Source: DASYAE01 sp036501535 (lineage in GTDB: Bacteria > Actinomycetota > Actinomycetes > Streptomycetales > Catenulisporaceae). Taken from it: a stretch of 32,973 bases of DNA. The position numbers were made by a program, and so were the translations under genes. The DNA lies in contig DASYAE010000238.1 of NCBI GenBank assembly GCA_036501535.1, forward strand, positions 1 to 32,973, read 5' to 3'. The notes under the pieces were generated by a model. It saw nothing but the letters and a program-made list of their open reading frames with translations. It ran no database searches and was not told where the DNA came from. This document shows positions 1 to 7,828 of this stretch, in pieces (position 1 is the first letter of the stretch; each line of letters opens with the position of its first letter).

Positions 1-208
1 CAGTTCCATCTCGCACCAACCCCTCGCCCACGGTGACGGAACCCGGCGGCCAGCCCGTCTCAATCGAGCCCTGGATCGGTGCTGGTGTACTGAAGGCCTC
101 GCCGCCGGATCCCCTTACACCGCCATTAGGGTTGCAGCCGCGCCTTTGATCTTCGCCCTTGCCCGCTGAGACCGCCAGCTGCCCTCCTGCCCCACCTCAC
201 CCCAATGC
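1..208. other. Left-edge segment, possible 3' end of a gene
   Basis: No complete gene is visible here. On the plus strand, frame 3 is open from the window edge to a TGA at 147-149 (48 codons, Pro/Thr-rich), and its first two thirds have fairly high GC at third positions. It could therefore be the C-terminal tail of a gene starting outside the window. A second frame is open to 167-169, so the assignment is weak. Nothing else is recognised before the hairpin at 209. Confidence 0.2.
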
Positions 209-248
209 GTGAGACCTCTGATGGACATTTGCCCATCAGAGGTCTTAC
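209..248 (-). terminator. Hairpin terminator after the GH3 gene
   Basis: The arms 209-224 and 233-248 form a 16-bp stem (one G-T position) around an 8-nt loop. It lies about 40 nt beyond the stop codon of the GH3 gene. No T-tract follows on the minus strand, which is common for actinobacterial terminators. Its isolation between two gene ends and near-perfect pairing support a terminator, possibly bidirectional. Confidence 0.7.
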
Positions 249-290
249 CGGTTTGTCCTCAGCGCGCCGCCGTGACAGCAAAATCAGCAA

Positions 291-3044
291 TCACCTCTGG
301 ACGTCGACGACGACGGTCCCCGTGGCGCTCCTGCCGTGGTAGGACACGGTTGCCGTGATCGTCGCCGGTCCGGCTCCGACGGCGCGTAGGACGGTGCCGT
401 GGTGGCTGACGCTCACCACGTGCGGGTTGTTGCTCGAGTAGCGGACGGTCATGCCGGCGGGCAGCGGGGTGCTCTGTCCCTTGGTGATGTAGCCGTAAAG
501 GCTCTGATCGCTGAGCGAGACGGTGAGCTGCGGGACGATCGTGCTGCCGGTGGGGAAGTCGACGCGCTGCGCGACGCCTGCCGCGGCGTCGCCTGGGAGC
601 ACCGGCTGCACTGTGACGATGGAGGGTGTCGGGTGGAGCGCGCCGGTTACCCGGATCGTGGCCTGTTGCTTGATGTCCTCGCTCGAAGTGCCGAGTTCGA
701 GGCCGTATGTGCCGTCGTAGGCTTGGTAGCGTCCGGCCGCGTCGCTGTAGAAGGCTAGGTCGGGGATCTTGACCGTGAAGGTGAGGCGCTTGGTCTGGCC
801 CGGTGCGAGGTCCACCTTCTGGAAGTCCTCGAGCCGCTGGTCCGGCAGTTGTAGTGCGACGGGGGCGTCCGGTGCGCTGGTGTATAGCTGGGCCACTGTG
901 GCGCCCGGTGTCGTGCCGGTGTTCGTGACGTCGGCGGTGACGGTTACCGTGCCGTTCGCGTCGGCGTCGGTGTGGTTGACGGTCATGTGCGAGTACTGGA
1001 AGTTCGTGTAGCTGAGTCCGTAGCCGAAGGGCCAGGTCTCGTTGCCGGTGAAGTACATGTAGGTCCGGCCGTCCGTGCCGTTCTCCGGCTGGAGGGTGTA
1101 ATCGGACGTGGGCGGGAGCTGATTTGCGTTGGCGTACCAGGTGAAGGGCAGGTGGCCGCTGGGGTCGGTCTTGCCGAGCAGCACGTCTGCCAGTGCTGCG
1201 CCCTGGCGCTGGCCGTTGTAGGAGCTCCACAGTAGGGCAGGGGTGGTGCTTAGGAACGGGCTGGTGTCCGCGTCGCCCATGGTTTCCAGGTAGACGATCG
1301 TGTTGGGGTTTGCCGCCTCGACCTGGCTGATCATCGAGGCCTGGGCGCCGGGTAGTGCGAGCGTGCTGCGGTCTACGCCCTCGGTGCCGGTGCTGGAGTC
1401 GGTTCCGGCTACCACGACGACGGCGTTGTAGTTCTTGGCGGCTGCGACGGAGGCCGGGTCTACCGTGGTCAGTGTCGCAGCGGTCGTACCTCCGGTTACG
1501 CCGGGGTAGAAGTCCACCTGTGCATCGGGGTTGATTGCCTGTACCGCGGCCTTGATGCCCTCGTACGCGTCGACGTTGTTCGCCGTGCCCGCCGCGCCCT
1601 GGGCGCTGGCGTAGCCGCCGAGCGGCAGCGACTGCGGGTGCGCGAAGTAGCCCATGACGGCGAGCTTGTACGTTCCCGATGACGGGATCTTCAGTGGTAG
1701 CAGTGGGTTGCCGCCGCCGGCCGGCGCTGAGTTTTGCAGCAGCACAAGGCTCTGATCGGCGCTTTCCTGCGCGAGTTGGAGCCGCTGCGGTGTCTCGGTG
1801 ATGGCGTTGTTGGCGTTGCTGTTGACCCATGCTGTCCCGCCGAGTGCCTTGCGGGCCGTGGCGACCCACGGCACCTGTGATTCGGCGTCGAACTCGCCGG
1901 TCTCGATTCGCGCGGTGAACAGCCGTACGAGCGAGGTGTCCACGTCGCCGATGTTATATGTGTCGGTCAGCGTCTGGATGTTCTGTGTCAGAGCTGTCGG
2001 GACGCTGTTGCCGTAGTTGTTGCCGTCCTGGTAGCCGGCGTTGCATTCGAGGTCTTCTCCGGCCGAGTTCGCGTAGGCCACCCGGGTGATCGGGTTAAGC
2101 GGGTCGGTGGAGTTCGGCGGGACCCAGTCGTGGCCGGCCTGTGAGATGTAGACCGCGTCGCAGTCCGAGGTGAAGTATCCGTCGAAGCCGTATGTCTCGC
2201 GAGCCAGTTCCTGGTTCAGCTGTACGTCGTCGGGTGACGGGATTCCGTTGACCTCGTTGTAGGAGCTCATCATCGAGCCCGGATGGCTCTGTTCGATGAT
2301 GCCGGCGAACTGCGCGGTGTAGTACTCGCGCAGCGTCGCCTGGTCCATGTTCGAGCTGCCGGTCAGCCGCTCGTCCTCGTCGTTGTTCGCCGCGTAGTGC
2401 TTGAGCGTGGCAAGGGCCTGGTAGTAGCCGTTCGCCGACTTCGGCAACCGGCCCTGTGGGGTCTCGCCCTGGAGTCCGTCAACGTACTGCGAGGCCAGGT
2501 CCGCGGTGAGCAGCGGGTCCTCGCTCCAGCTCTCGTCGTTGCGGCCCCAGCGCGGGTCGCGGGAGAGGTTCACGGTCGGTGCGTAGAAGTCGAGGTTCAG
2601 TGTGTTGTCCGGCGAGACCTCGCGCGCCTCGGCGCCGATCTGGCTGGACTGCTGGTAGACCAGGCTGGGGTTCCAGGTGCTGCCCATCGCCAGGTCGGTC
2701 GGGTAGACGGTCGTGTTCACCAGCTGCGTGGCGTTGCCGGTCGGCTTGAGGGTCAGGTAGCTGACGCCGTGGTTGGACTCGTTCCACCAGCCCCACGCGG
2801 CCACGCCGAGGCTCGGGATGGCGGGCGCCTCGGTGCTGTCCATCTGCGCGGCCTTTTCCGCCGTCGTCATCCGGGACACCAGGTCGGCGGCGCGCTCGGC
2901 CGGCGGGTAGGCCGGGTTGAGGTAGATCGGCACGGCCTGCGCGGCCTGGGCGGCCGGCGGGCTCGCCGCGGCGGTGTAGGCCGCCAGTGCCGCCATGCCG
3001 AGGGTCAGGCCCAGCAGGCGGCGCGGGTTTCTCAGGGGACGCAT
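291..3044 (-). CDS. Secreted glycoside hydrolase family 3 beta-xylosidase/beta-glucosidase
   Basis: A 917-aa exo-acting glycosidase expected to release xylose or glucose from oligosaccharides outside the cell. Residues 1-36 form a Sec signal peptide (RNPRR, hydrophobic core, AQA). The GH3 N-terminal barrel covers roughly 40-330: KH at 215-216, and the nucleophile motif SDCDAV with Asp294, the SDC form usual in xylan beta-xylosidases. The second alpha/beta domain (about 430-660) holds GTEGVDR, where Glu555 is a candidate acid/base. A fibronectin-III-like domain follows (about 690-800), and the extra C-terminus (about 836-917) looks like a bacterial Ig-like (Big_2) domain. The ATG start is set by a perfect AGGAGGT at 3054-3060. 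It lies 107 bp downstream of the GH11 xylanase and is probably in the same operon, giving endo- plus exo-xylan cleavage. Glucose versus xylose preference cannot be read with certainty. Confidence 0.93.
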   Translation of the reverse strand: MRPLRNPRRLLGLTLGMAALAAYTAAASPPAAQAAQAVPIYLNPAYPPAERAADLVSRMTTAEKAAQMDSTEAPAIPSLGVAAWGWWNESNHGVSYLTLKPTGNATQLVNTTVYPTDLAMGSTWNPSLVYQQSSQIGAEAREVSPDNTLNLDFYAPTVNLSRDPRWGRNDESWSEDPLLTADLASQYVDGLQGETPQGRLPKSANGYYQALATLKHYAANNDEDERLTGSSNMDQATLREYYTAQFAGIIEQSHPGSMMSSYNEVNGIPSPDDVQLNQELARETYGFDGYFTSDCDAVYISQAGHDWVPPNSTDPLNPITRVAYANSAGEDLECNAGYQDGNNYGNSVPTALTQNIQTLTDTYNIGDVDTSLVRLFTARIETGEFDAESQVPWVATARKALGGTAWVNSNANNAITETPQRLQLAQESADQSLVLLQNSAPAGGGNPLLPLKIPSSGTYKLAVMGYFAHPQSLPLGGYASAQGAAGTANNVDAYEGIKAAVQAINPDAQVDFYPGVTGGTTAATLTTVDPASVAAAKNYNAVVVVAGTDSSTGTEGVDRSTLALPGAQASMISQVEAANPNTIVYLETMGDADTSPFLSTTPALLWSSYNGQRQGAALADVLLGKTDPSGHLPFTWYANANQLPPTSDYTLQPENGTDGRTYMYFTGNETWPFGYGLSYTNFQYSHMTVNHTDADANGTVTVTADVTNTGTTPGATVAQLYTSAPDAPVALQLPDQRLEDFQKVDLAPGQTKRLTFTVKIPDLAFYSDAAGRYQAYDGTYGLELGTSSEDIKQQATIRVTGALHPTPSIVTVQPVLPGDAAAGVAQRVDFPTGSTIVPQLTVSLSDQSLYGYITKGQSTPLPAGMTVRYSSNNPHVVSVSHHGTVLRAVGAGPATITATVSYHGRSATGTVVVDVQR

Positions 3045-3073
3045 CAGGATCGGACCTCCTCGAACGGCACGGT

Positions 3074-3100
3074 GGCGCGGCGGCTCGGGGCCGCCGCGCC
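3074..3100 (-). other. Intercistronic hairpin between GH11 and GH3 genes
   Basis: A perfect 11-bp GC-only stem (3074-3084 with 3090-3100, 5-nt loop) lies 13 nt upstream of the GH3 Shine-Dalgarno sequence. A smaller 7-bp stem (3132-3138 with 3147-3153) overlaps the GH11 stop codon. Together they may act as an attenuator or mRNA-end stabiliser that makes the secreted xylanase more abundant than the GH3 enzyme. No T-tract is present. Confidence 0.6.
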
Positions 3101-3151
3101 AGGCGTGATGTGTGTCAGTGTGCGACGTATCAGCGTCCGGTTGTCAGGACG

Positions 3152-4174
3152 CTATGTACTGCAGGAGACCGACGGCCAGGTCCACGTGCCGTTCGGCGAG
3201 ACCGTGAAGCCCCAGTTGTTGCCGTTGCCGTTCGGCGTGGCCTTCATGACGTACTGGCTCGGATATGTGGCGGTGACGTTGAAGGTCGAGTAGACGACCG
3301 CCGGGGCCACCATGTTCACCGTGACGGTCCAGCTGTTGGAGCCGGTGACGGCGACGTTCAGGTTGTACCAGTTGCTGCCGGACGACCCGGCGGAAAGCGT
3401 CGCGGTACAGCCACTGCTGCCGCCGCCACCTCCGCCTCCACCGCCTCCGCCACCGCCGCCGCTCGACCCGCTGCCGATCGAGACGCTGTCGCTGCCGCTA
3501 CCGCCGCCGTACGACTCGGTGGCCAGGATCTGGTAGTTCATCGAGCCGAGGTTCATCCCGTGGCTGGCCCAGGCGTTGACGAAGTTCCCGAAGGTGATGG
3601 TGCCGCTGCTGGTCGGCGAGGTGCGGATGGCCAGGTACTGCTCGAAGGTCGTGGTGCCCTGGATCGAGGGCTGGTTGACCTGCTGGTGCTCGTAGATGTT
3701 GTAGGTGCCGCCGTCGCTGGACACCGTGCCCTCGAACGTGCCGGCGGTGTTCGGCGAGCCGCTGTAGTTCTCCATGACGTAGTACTCGACCAGCGGGCTG
3801 GTCGACCAGCCGTAGAGCGAGACGAGCGAGGTGCCGCCGGACGCGCTCAGGCTGCTGGAGAAGCTGATCGACCGGCTGGTGCTGCCGGGGTTCCAGCCGA
3901 CGCCGTCGACGAAGTCGCCGATGCCGCTCCAGGTGCTGGAGTAGCTGGTGCCCGAGTTCAGGGTCATGCAGGCGGAACCCTGACCGTTGGTCCACATCTG
4001 GTAGTAGTTGCCGCCGTCGGTGCCGGTCTGGCTCGAGCAGATGGAGGCGGCCTGGGCGGCGCCTGCGGGCAGCAGCGCCGTGGCCGCGGCCAGTGCCGCG
4101 GTGGCGGCGATGCTGATGAGCAGCCTGATGCGGCCGTGTCTGTGACGCGCTGGGCGCAAGACAGCTTCGATCAT
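3152..4174 (-). CDS. Secreted GH11 endo-1,4-beta-xylanase with C-terminal carbohydrate-binding module
   Basis: A 340-aa secreted enzyme predicted to cut internal xylan bonds. Residues 1-42 are a long basic signal peptide ending AQA, possibly Tat or Sec. The GH11 jelly-roll domain spans about 43-228. The nucleophile is Glu130 in PLVEYYVMEN and the acid/base is Glu220 in ILATESYGG, both in family-typical contexts. A linker containing 14 consecutive Gly codons (all GGN) leads to a CBM2-like module of about 85 residues. It is bounded by two Cys near each end, with conserved Trp in NNWGF and TWTWPSVSC. Start: ATG with GAGGAA about 12 nt upstream. It is the first gene of the xylan operon; its own promoter candidate lies at about 4384-4438. 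Function is confident from the two catalytic motifs; the CBM family number is less so. Confidence 0.93.
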   Translation of the reverse strand: MIEAVLRPARHRHGRIRLLISIAATAALAAATALLPAGAAQAASICSSQTGTDGGNYYQMWTNGQGSACMTLNSGTSYSSTWSGIGDFVDGVGWNPGSTSRSISFSSSLSASGGTSLVSLYGWSTSPLVEYYVMENYSGSPNTAGTFEGTVSSDGGTYNIYEHQQVNQPSIQGTTTFEQYLAIRTSPTSSGTITFGNFVNAWASHGMNLGSMNYQILATESYGGGSGSDSVSIGSGSSGGGGGGGGGGGGGGSSGCTATLSAGSSGSNWYNLNVAVTGSNSWTVTVNMVAPAVVYSTFNVTATYPSQYVMKATPNGNGNNWGFTVSPNGTWTWPSVSCST

Positions 4175-4383
4175 GTGCGTGGTTTCTTCCTCGTTGAAGA
4201 CCGGCGGCGCGTCCGGGGCATGGCCGGGCGGGCTGCCGGGGCAGGAGTGACTGCGGCCGCGCGTCGGCGTCAGGCAACGCGGCGAGGGTCGGCGGGGCGC
4301 CGTGCAGAGCGGCGGCGACCGGGCCGGTCCGGATCTCGGCGGGTAATCCGGATCGACAGTGGCAGAGGCCTGTCGATGGCGTC

Positions 4384-4438
4384 AGTATTGATCCGGTTCG
4401 GCCGGGACGTCAACAACTTTCGGAGATGTTTCGGAAAC
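4384..4438 (-). promoter_or_regulatory. Candidate xylanase promoter with phased TCCGAAA repeats
   Basis: On the minus strand, TTGACG (4408-4413) and AATACT (4384-4389) are separated by 18 nt, a good SigA-like promoter. Immediately upstream of the -35 are two direct TCCGAAA repeats (4418-4424 and 4429-4435) exactly 11 nt apart. The outer one lies within the perfect 11-nt inverted repeat GTTTC-G-GAAAC at 4428-4438. Phased sites next to a -35 suggest a regulator of xylan utilisation. The implied leader of the xylanase mRNA is about 200 nt. The rest of the 4175-4680 intergenic region shows no gene. Confidence 0.5.
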
Positions 4439-4552
4439 CTTCTCGGACGTCGCCGGAAACATTGGTCCAGGCTGACATGCTTCTTGATCGCCCCATGGCG
4501 GATCCGGCCCAACGAAGTCGTGTTCGATGATCAATCTCAGGGCTGTAACTTG

Positions 4553-4565
4553 CCGAAACTTTCGG
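4553..4565. promoter_or_regulatory. Distal operator-like palindrome CCGAAA-C-TTTCGG
   Basis: A perfect 13-nt inverted repeat with 6-nt arms and a 1-nt centre. It shares the GAAA-N-TTTC core with the sites beside the xylanase promoter 120-130 bp away. Sites of this kind have been reported upstream of streptomycete xylan genes (from memory of the literature). It also lies 116 bp before the divergent PadR gene, so its target is not certain. Confidence 0.45.
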
Positions 4566-4647
4566 TGATTGTTCCTAAAGCTGCTGCATGGCCGGAGGGT
4601 GCGGGGTCCGCCGGAAATCCGCTCTGAAAGCACGACCGCCCTAGTTG

Positions 4648-4692
4648 TAGTCCAGCATGACATAGGTCAGGCTGGACTATGTGTCCTATGTG
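4648..4692. promoter_or_regulatory. Probable PadR autoregulatory operator overlapping the start codon
   Basis: TAGTCCAGC (4648-4656) and GCTGGACTA (4671-4679) form a perfect 9-bp inverted repeat with 14-nt spacing, ending one base before the GTG start. A second interleaved repeat, ACATAGG (4660-4666) with CCTATGT (4685-4691), crosses the start codon. PadR proteins typically bind ATGT/ACAT-type palindromes in their own promoters, so autorepression is likely. Confidence 0.5.
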
Positions 4693-5244
4693 GAGATCCT
4701 CATCCTGCGCCACCTCCGGTCGCGCCCGGCGCATGGCTACGAGCTGCGCAAGCGGGTCGAGGAGACGACCGGCGTGCTGCTGCACAACAACTCGCTCTAT
4801 CCGGCGCTGCGCCGGTTCGAGGAGGCGGGGGCGGTCACCAAGACGGCCCAGCTGCAGGAGGGGCGGCCGCCGAAGCACGTCTACGAGCTCACCGGTCTCG
4901 GCCGCGAGCTGCTGCACGACATGCTCGCCGAGCTGGACGTCGAGCAGGCCGGCGACGACGTCGAGTTCCACGCGAGGCTCGGCCAGTTCGGGCTGCTCAC
5001 ACCACAGGAGCGGCGCGGCGTGCTGGCCTCGCGGGAGCGCGCGCTCGTCGCACGGCTCGAACACCTGCGCCGCCAGCACGGCCGGGCGGCCGGCGAGCTC
5101 TGGGCCGAGGCGGCCATCAGACGGCTGATCCAGCAGGCCGAGGACGAGCGGGCGTGGCTGGCCGAACTCGACGCGCTCGCCGACGCACCGTACGGTGCCG
5201 CGGATTCGGACGGTCCGCAGGGCGGGCGCGGGCCCTCGTCATGA
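4681..5244 (+). CDS. PadR family transcriptional regulator
   Basis: A 187-aa DNA-binding regulator. The N-terminal winged helix (residues 1 to about 80) has the family pattern: EILILRHL, HGYEL, LYPALRRFEEAG and YELTGLGREL. The C-terminal half (about 85-175) is helical and charged, as in the PadR dimerisation arm. The GTG at 4681 gives a protein starting directly at the winged-helix domain; no good Shine-Dalgarno sequence precedes it, so the mRNA may be leaderless. Its last codon overlaps the MFS exporter start (ATGA, 5241-5244), so the two are co-translated. The likely role is ligand-responsive repression of itself and the exporter. The ligand is unknown. Confidence 0.9.
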   Translation: MSYVEILILRHLRSRPAHGYELRKRVEETTGVLLHNNSLYPALRRFEEAGAVTKTAQLQEGRPPKHVYELTGLGRELLHDMLAELDVEQAGDDVEFHARLGQFGLLTPQERRGVLASRERALVARLEHLRRQHGRAAGELWAEAAIRRLIQQAEDERAWLAELDALADAPYGAADSDGPQGGRGPSS

Positions 5245-6644
5245 CCGCGACCGACGAGATCCACGCCCCGGCCGCCGCGCGCTTCGGTCCGATCGTGCAG
5301 TACGCGCTGCTCGCCGGGCCGCTGCTGTCGATGCTCGACTCCAGCATCGTCAACGTCGCCATCGCGCCGATCGCCCGGGAGATGAACACGAGCCTGTCCG
5401 CGGTGCAGTGGGCGGTCAGCGGCTACCTGCTCGCGCTCGGCACAGGGCTTGCCGCCACGCCCTATCTCGCCCGCCGTTTCGGCACGCTGCCGCTCTACTC
5501 CGCCAGCATGGCCGCGTTCACCCTCGCGTCAGCGTCCTGCGCCGGCGCCCCAAACGTCAGTGCCCTGATCGCCTCCCGGGTGGTCCAGGGACTCGTCGCG
5601 GCGCCGATGGTGCCGCTCTCGATGCGCATGACGCTCGGCAGCGGCGGAGCGCGGCGCTCCATGTCGAACACCGCCGGCGTGCTGCTTTTCCTCGGCCCCG
5701 CGCTCGGCCCCACCGTCGGCGGCGCGCTCATCGGCGCCGGCGGCTGGCGCTCCATCTTCCTGATCAACCTTCCGCTCGGGCTCGCCGCCGCGCTCTGCGC
5801 CCGCGCGATCCCCGGCCGCCTCGCGCCCGGCCGGATACCCGGCACCCGGCTCGACCTGCCCGGGCTCGGCCTGCTCGGCGGCGGGCTGACCCTGGTGCTG
5901 CTCGCCGCGACCGAGGGAGGGAACCAGGGCTGGAACTCCGCTGCCTGCTGGACGCCGCTGGCGATCGGCGCGGGCCTGCTGGCCGGCTACGCGGGATGGT
6001 CCGTGCGGGCCGAGCACCCCGCGCTGGACCTGTCCCTGGTCCGCCGCGCGGTCCCAGCCCTCTCACTCACCCTGTGCGCGCTCGCCTCGGTCGTCACCTT
6101 CGCCGTCGTGTTCCTGCTGCCGGTGTTCGTGCAGGAGGTCCAGCGGCGCAGCGCGCTGGCCACCGGCCTGGCGATGGCGCCGCAGGGCGTGATCACCGGC
6201 CTGAGCATGATGCTCGGGCAGGGGCTGCTCAAGCGGATCAGCGTCCGTACGACGGTCCTGGCCGGCTTCGCGCTGCTGGCCGGGGCGAGCCTCGGCCTGC
6301 TCGCGATCGGCACGGGCACCCCGCTGTACCTCACCGCGGCGCTGCTGGCCGCGCGCGCCGCCTCGATCGGCCTCGTCATCAGCCCCCTGCTGGTCCTGGT
6401 GACGGACCCGCTGGACGGGGGCGACCTCGGTGATGCCAATACCCTGTTCAACATCTGGCAGCGGATCGCAGGGTCCTTCGGCGTCGGCCTGATCTCCGCG
6501 CTCTACGCCTCCCACGCACGCTCGGCCGGGCCGGTCGCGGCCCTGCACCTCACCGGTGCCGTCGTCGCGGGCATCAGCGCCGCGGGCGTCCTGGGCGCCG
6601 TGTTCCTCCCGGCCGTCCGGAACAAGGGCCTGGCCGGGCAGTGA
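5241..6644 (+). CDS. MFS drug exporter, DHA2 (EmrB/QacA-like) family
   Basis: A 467-aa integral membrane protein of the 14-TM proton-antiporter type. It has the family motif LDSSIVNVAIAPI in the first helix, a basic loop (PYLARRFG) between helices 2 and 3, and LGPALGPTVGGALI for helix 5 (antiporter motif C-like). The ATG at 5241 overlaps the PadR stop by 4 nt, fixing the start. It probably exports a toxic small molecule sensed by PadR; the substrate cannot be inferred. It ends 18 bp from the convergent sigma-factor gene. Confidence 0.9.
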   Translation: MTATDEIHAPAAARFGPIVQYALLAGPLLSMLDSSIVNVAIAPIAREMNTSLSAVQWAVSGYLLALGTGLAATPYLARRFGTLPLYSASMAAFTLASASCAGAPNVSALIASRVVQGLVAAPMVPLSMRMTLGSGGARRSMSNTAGVLLFLGPALGPTVGGALIGAGGWRSIFLINLPLGLAAALCARAIPGRLAPGRIPGTRLDLPGLGLLGGGLTLVLLAATEGGNQGWNSAACWTPLAIGAGLLAGYAGWSVRAEHPALDLSLVRRAVPALSLTLCALASVVTFAVVFLLPVFVQEVQRRSALATGLAMAPQGVITGLSMMLGQGLLKRISVRTTVLAGFALLAGASLGLLAIGTGTPLYLTAALLAARAASIGLVISPLLVLVTDPLDGGDLGDANTLFNIWQRIAGSFGVGLISALYASHARSAGPVAALHLTGAVVAGISAAGVLGAVFLPAVRNKGLAGQ

Positions 6645-6662
6645 GCCGGCTTTCCACCCTCA

Positions 6663-7667
6663 TCAGCCTTCGCCCTCGTCTGCCGACAGGACGGCCGGAA
6701 AGCCGAACGCCGCGACCAGTTCGGGCTCGCCGAACGCGGTGATGCGCGAGATGCCCTCGGCGGTCGCGGTGAGCACCACGATGCCATAGGGTACATAGGT
6801 GCCGTCGCCGCGATAGTAAGCGGCAACGGCCGGCTGGCCGTTGGCGCTGGTCGGCAGCATGCGCCAGTGGCCCGGCGAGCCGAGTACATGCGTGGCCATG
6901 TACGGCATGCAGAACCTGATGCCGGCGTACCAGGTGCGCAGCGGCGGCGCCTCCAGCGTCGCATCCTTGCGCAACAGCCGTTCCAGGGCCGCGGCGTCAG
7001 CCTTCTGGAACGCGGCGATGTACCGATTGAGCAGCTTGCGATGCTCCGGCTCGGTCAGCTCGGGAACGTCATCCGCCGTCGTAGCGGCCTCGCCGAGGCG
7101 GCCACGAGCCCGCTGCAGCGCGCTCTTGACCGCTGCCACCGACATGTCGAGCAGCTCGGCGACCTCGGCGGCCGGCCACGCCAGCACGTCGCGCAGGATC
7201 AGCACGGCGCGCTGCCGCGAGGGCAGGTGCTGCAGGCTGGCGATCAGGGCGAGCCGGACGCTGTCGCGCGTCGCGACGATCGCGGCCGGGTCTTCCGCGT
7301 CCGAAGTGATCATCGTGTCGGGGATCGGTTGCAGCCACGCGACGCCGGGATCCGCCGAGCCCGGCGGAGCTGACGGGTCATCGGACGCAGCGCCCAGCCC
7401 GGAAGGCAGTACTCGCCGACTGTGGTGCTGCAACGCGGTCAGGCACGCGTTGGTGGCGATGCGGTAGAGCCAGGTCCGCTCTGACGATCGTCCCTCGAAC
7501 GAGTCGAACGAGCGCCATGCGCGCACATACGTCTCCTGCACCACGTCCTCGGCGTCGGCCAGTGAGCCGAGCATGCGGTAGCAGTGCGCCAGCAACTCGG
7601 GCCGGTAGCGCTCGGTGCGGCGGATGAACTCGTCGTTGGACGCCACGGCCCCGATCGCGCTTGACAT
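6663..7667 (-). CDS. ECF sigma factor with C-terminal SnoaL-like domain (SigG/SigX5 type)
   Basis: A 334-aa RNA polymerase sigma factor. Region 2 (about 20-85) has ELLAHCYRMLGS, DAEDVVQETYVRAWRS and TWLYRIATNACL. Region 4 (about 140-195) has LPSRQRAVLILRDVLAW, AAEVAELLDMS and AVKSALQRARGRL. A SnoaL/NTF2-like domain of about 125 residues follows (WYAGIRFCMPYMATHV region). In such ECF groups the tail replaces a separate anti-sigma factor. The ATG start is followed closely by region 2. It is divergent from a RibD/DHFR-like reductase with a 161-bp shared regulatory region, a pairing that suggests the reductase may be a target. Confidence 0.9.
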   Translation of the reverse strand: MSSAIGAVASNDEFIRRTERYRPELLAHCYRMLGSLADAEDVVQETYVRAWRSFDSFEGRSSERTWLYRIATNACLTALQHHSRRVLPSGLGAASDDPSAPPGSADPGVAWLQPIPDTMITSDAEDPAAIVATRDSVRLALIASLQHLPSRQRAVLILRDVLAWPAAEVAELLDMSVAAVKSALQRARGRLGEAATTADDVPELTEPEHRKLLNRYIAAFQKADAAALERLLRKDATLEAPPLRTWYAGIRFCMPYMATHVLGSPGHWRMLPTSANGQPAVAAYYRGDGTYVPYGIVVLTATAEGISRITAFGEPELVAAFGFPAVLSADEGEG

Positions 7668-7695
7668 GCCCGCCTCATCCCTCGAGTCGCTCGAA

Positions 7696-7714
7696 GATCA
7701 GAAGTTACCTGATC
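7696..7714. promoter_or_regulatory. Inverted repeat upstream of the ECF sigma gene
   Basis: GATCAG (7696-7701) and CTGATC (7709-7714) form a perfect 6-bp inverted repeat with a 7-nt spacer, 28 nt upstream of the sigma-factor ATG in the divergent intergenic region. It could be an operator or a leader hairpin. I could not place convincing ECF -35/-10 elements. Confidence 0.3.
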
Positions 7715-7828
7715 CGAGGCGGGCTGTGAACCGGCCGGCGGATGCACCGATTCCTTTTCCGGGCGCGCCGGGTCTGCCTTGATGACGGTGCCGCACGGCC
7801 CGTCCAACCCGAGCGAGGAGGAAACGCC

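Noticed and set aside
259..1869. Long Arg-rich open frame inside the GH3 gene
   Set aside because: Arg/Pro/His-rich composition typical of an antisense or out-of-frame shadow in GC-rich DNA; the overlapping GH3 frame has catalytic motifs and a perfect ribosome-binding site.
3420..3465. Trinucleotide CCN run as a microsatellite
   Set aside because: It encodes the Gly14 linker of the xylanase with mixed codons, so it is explained by the protein.
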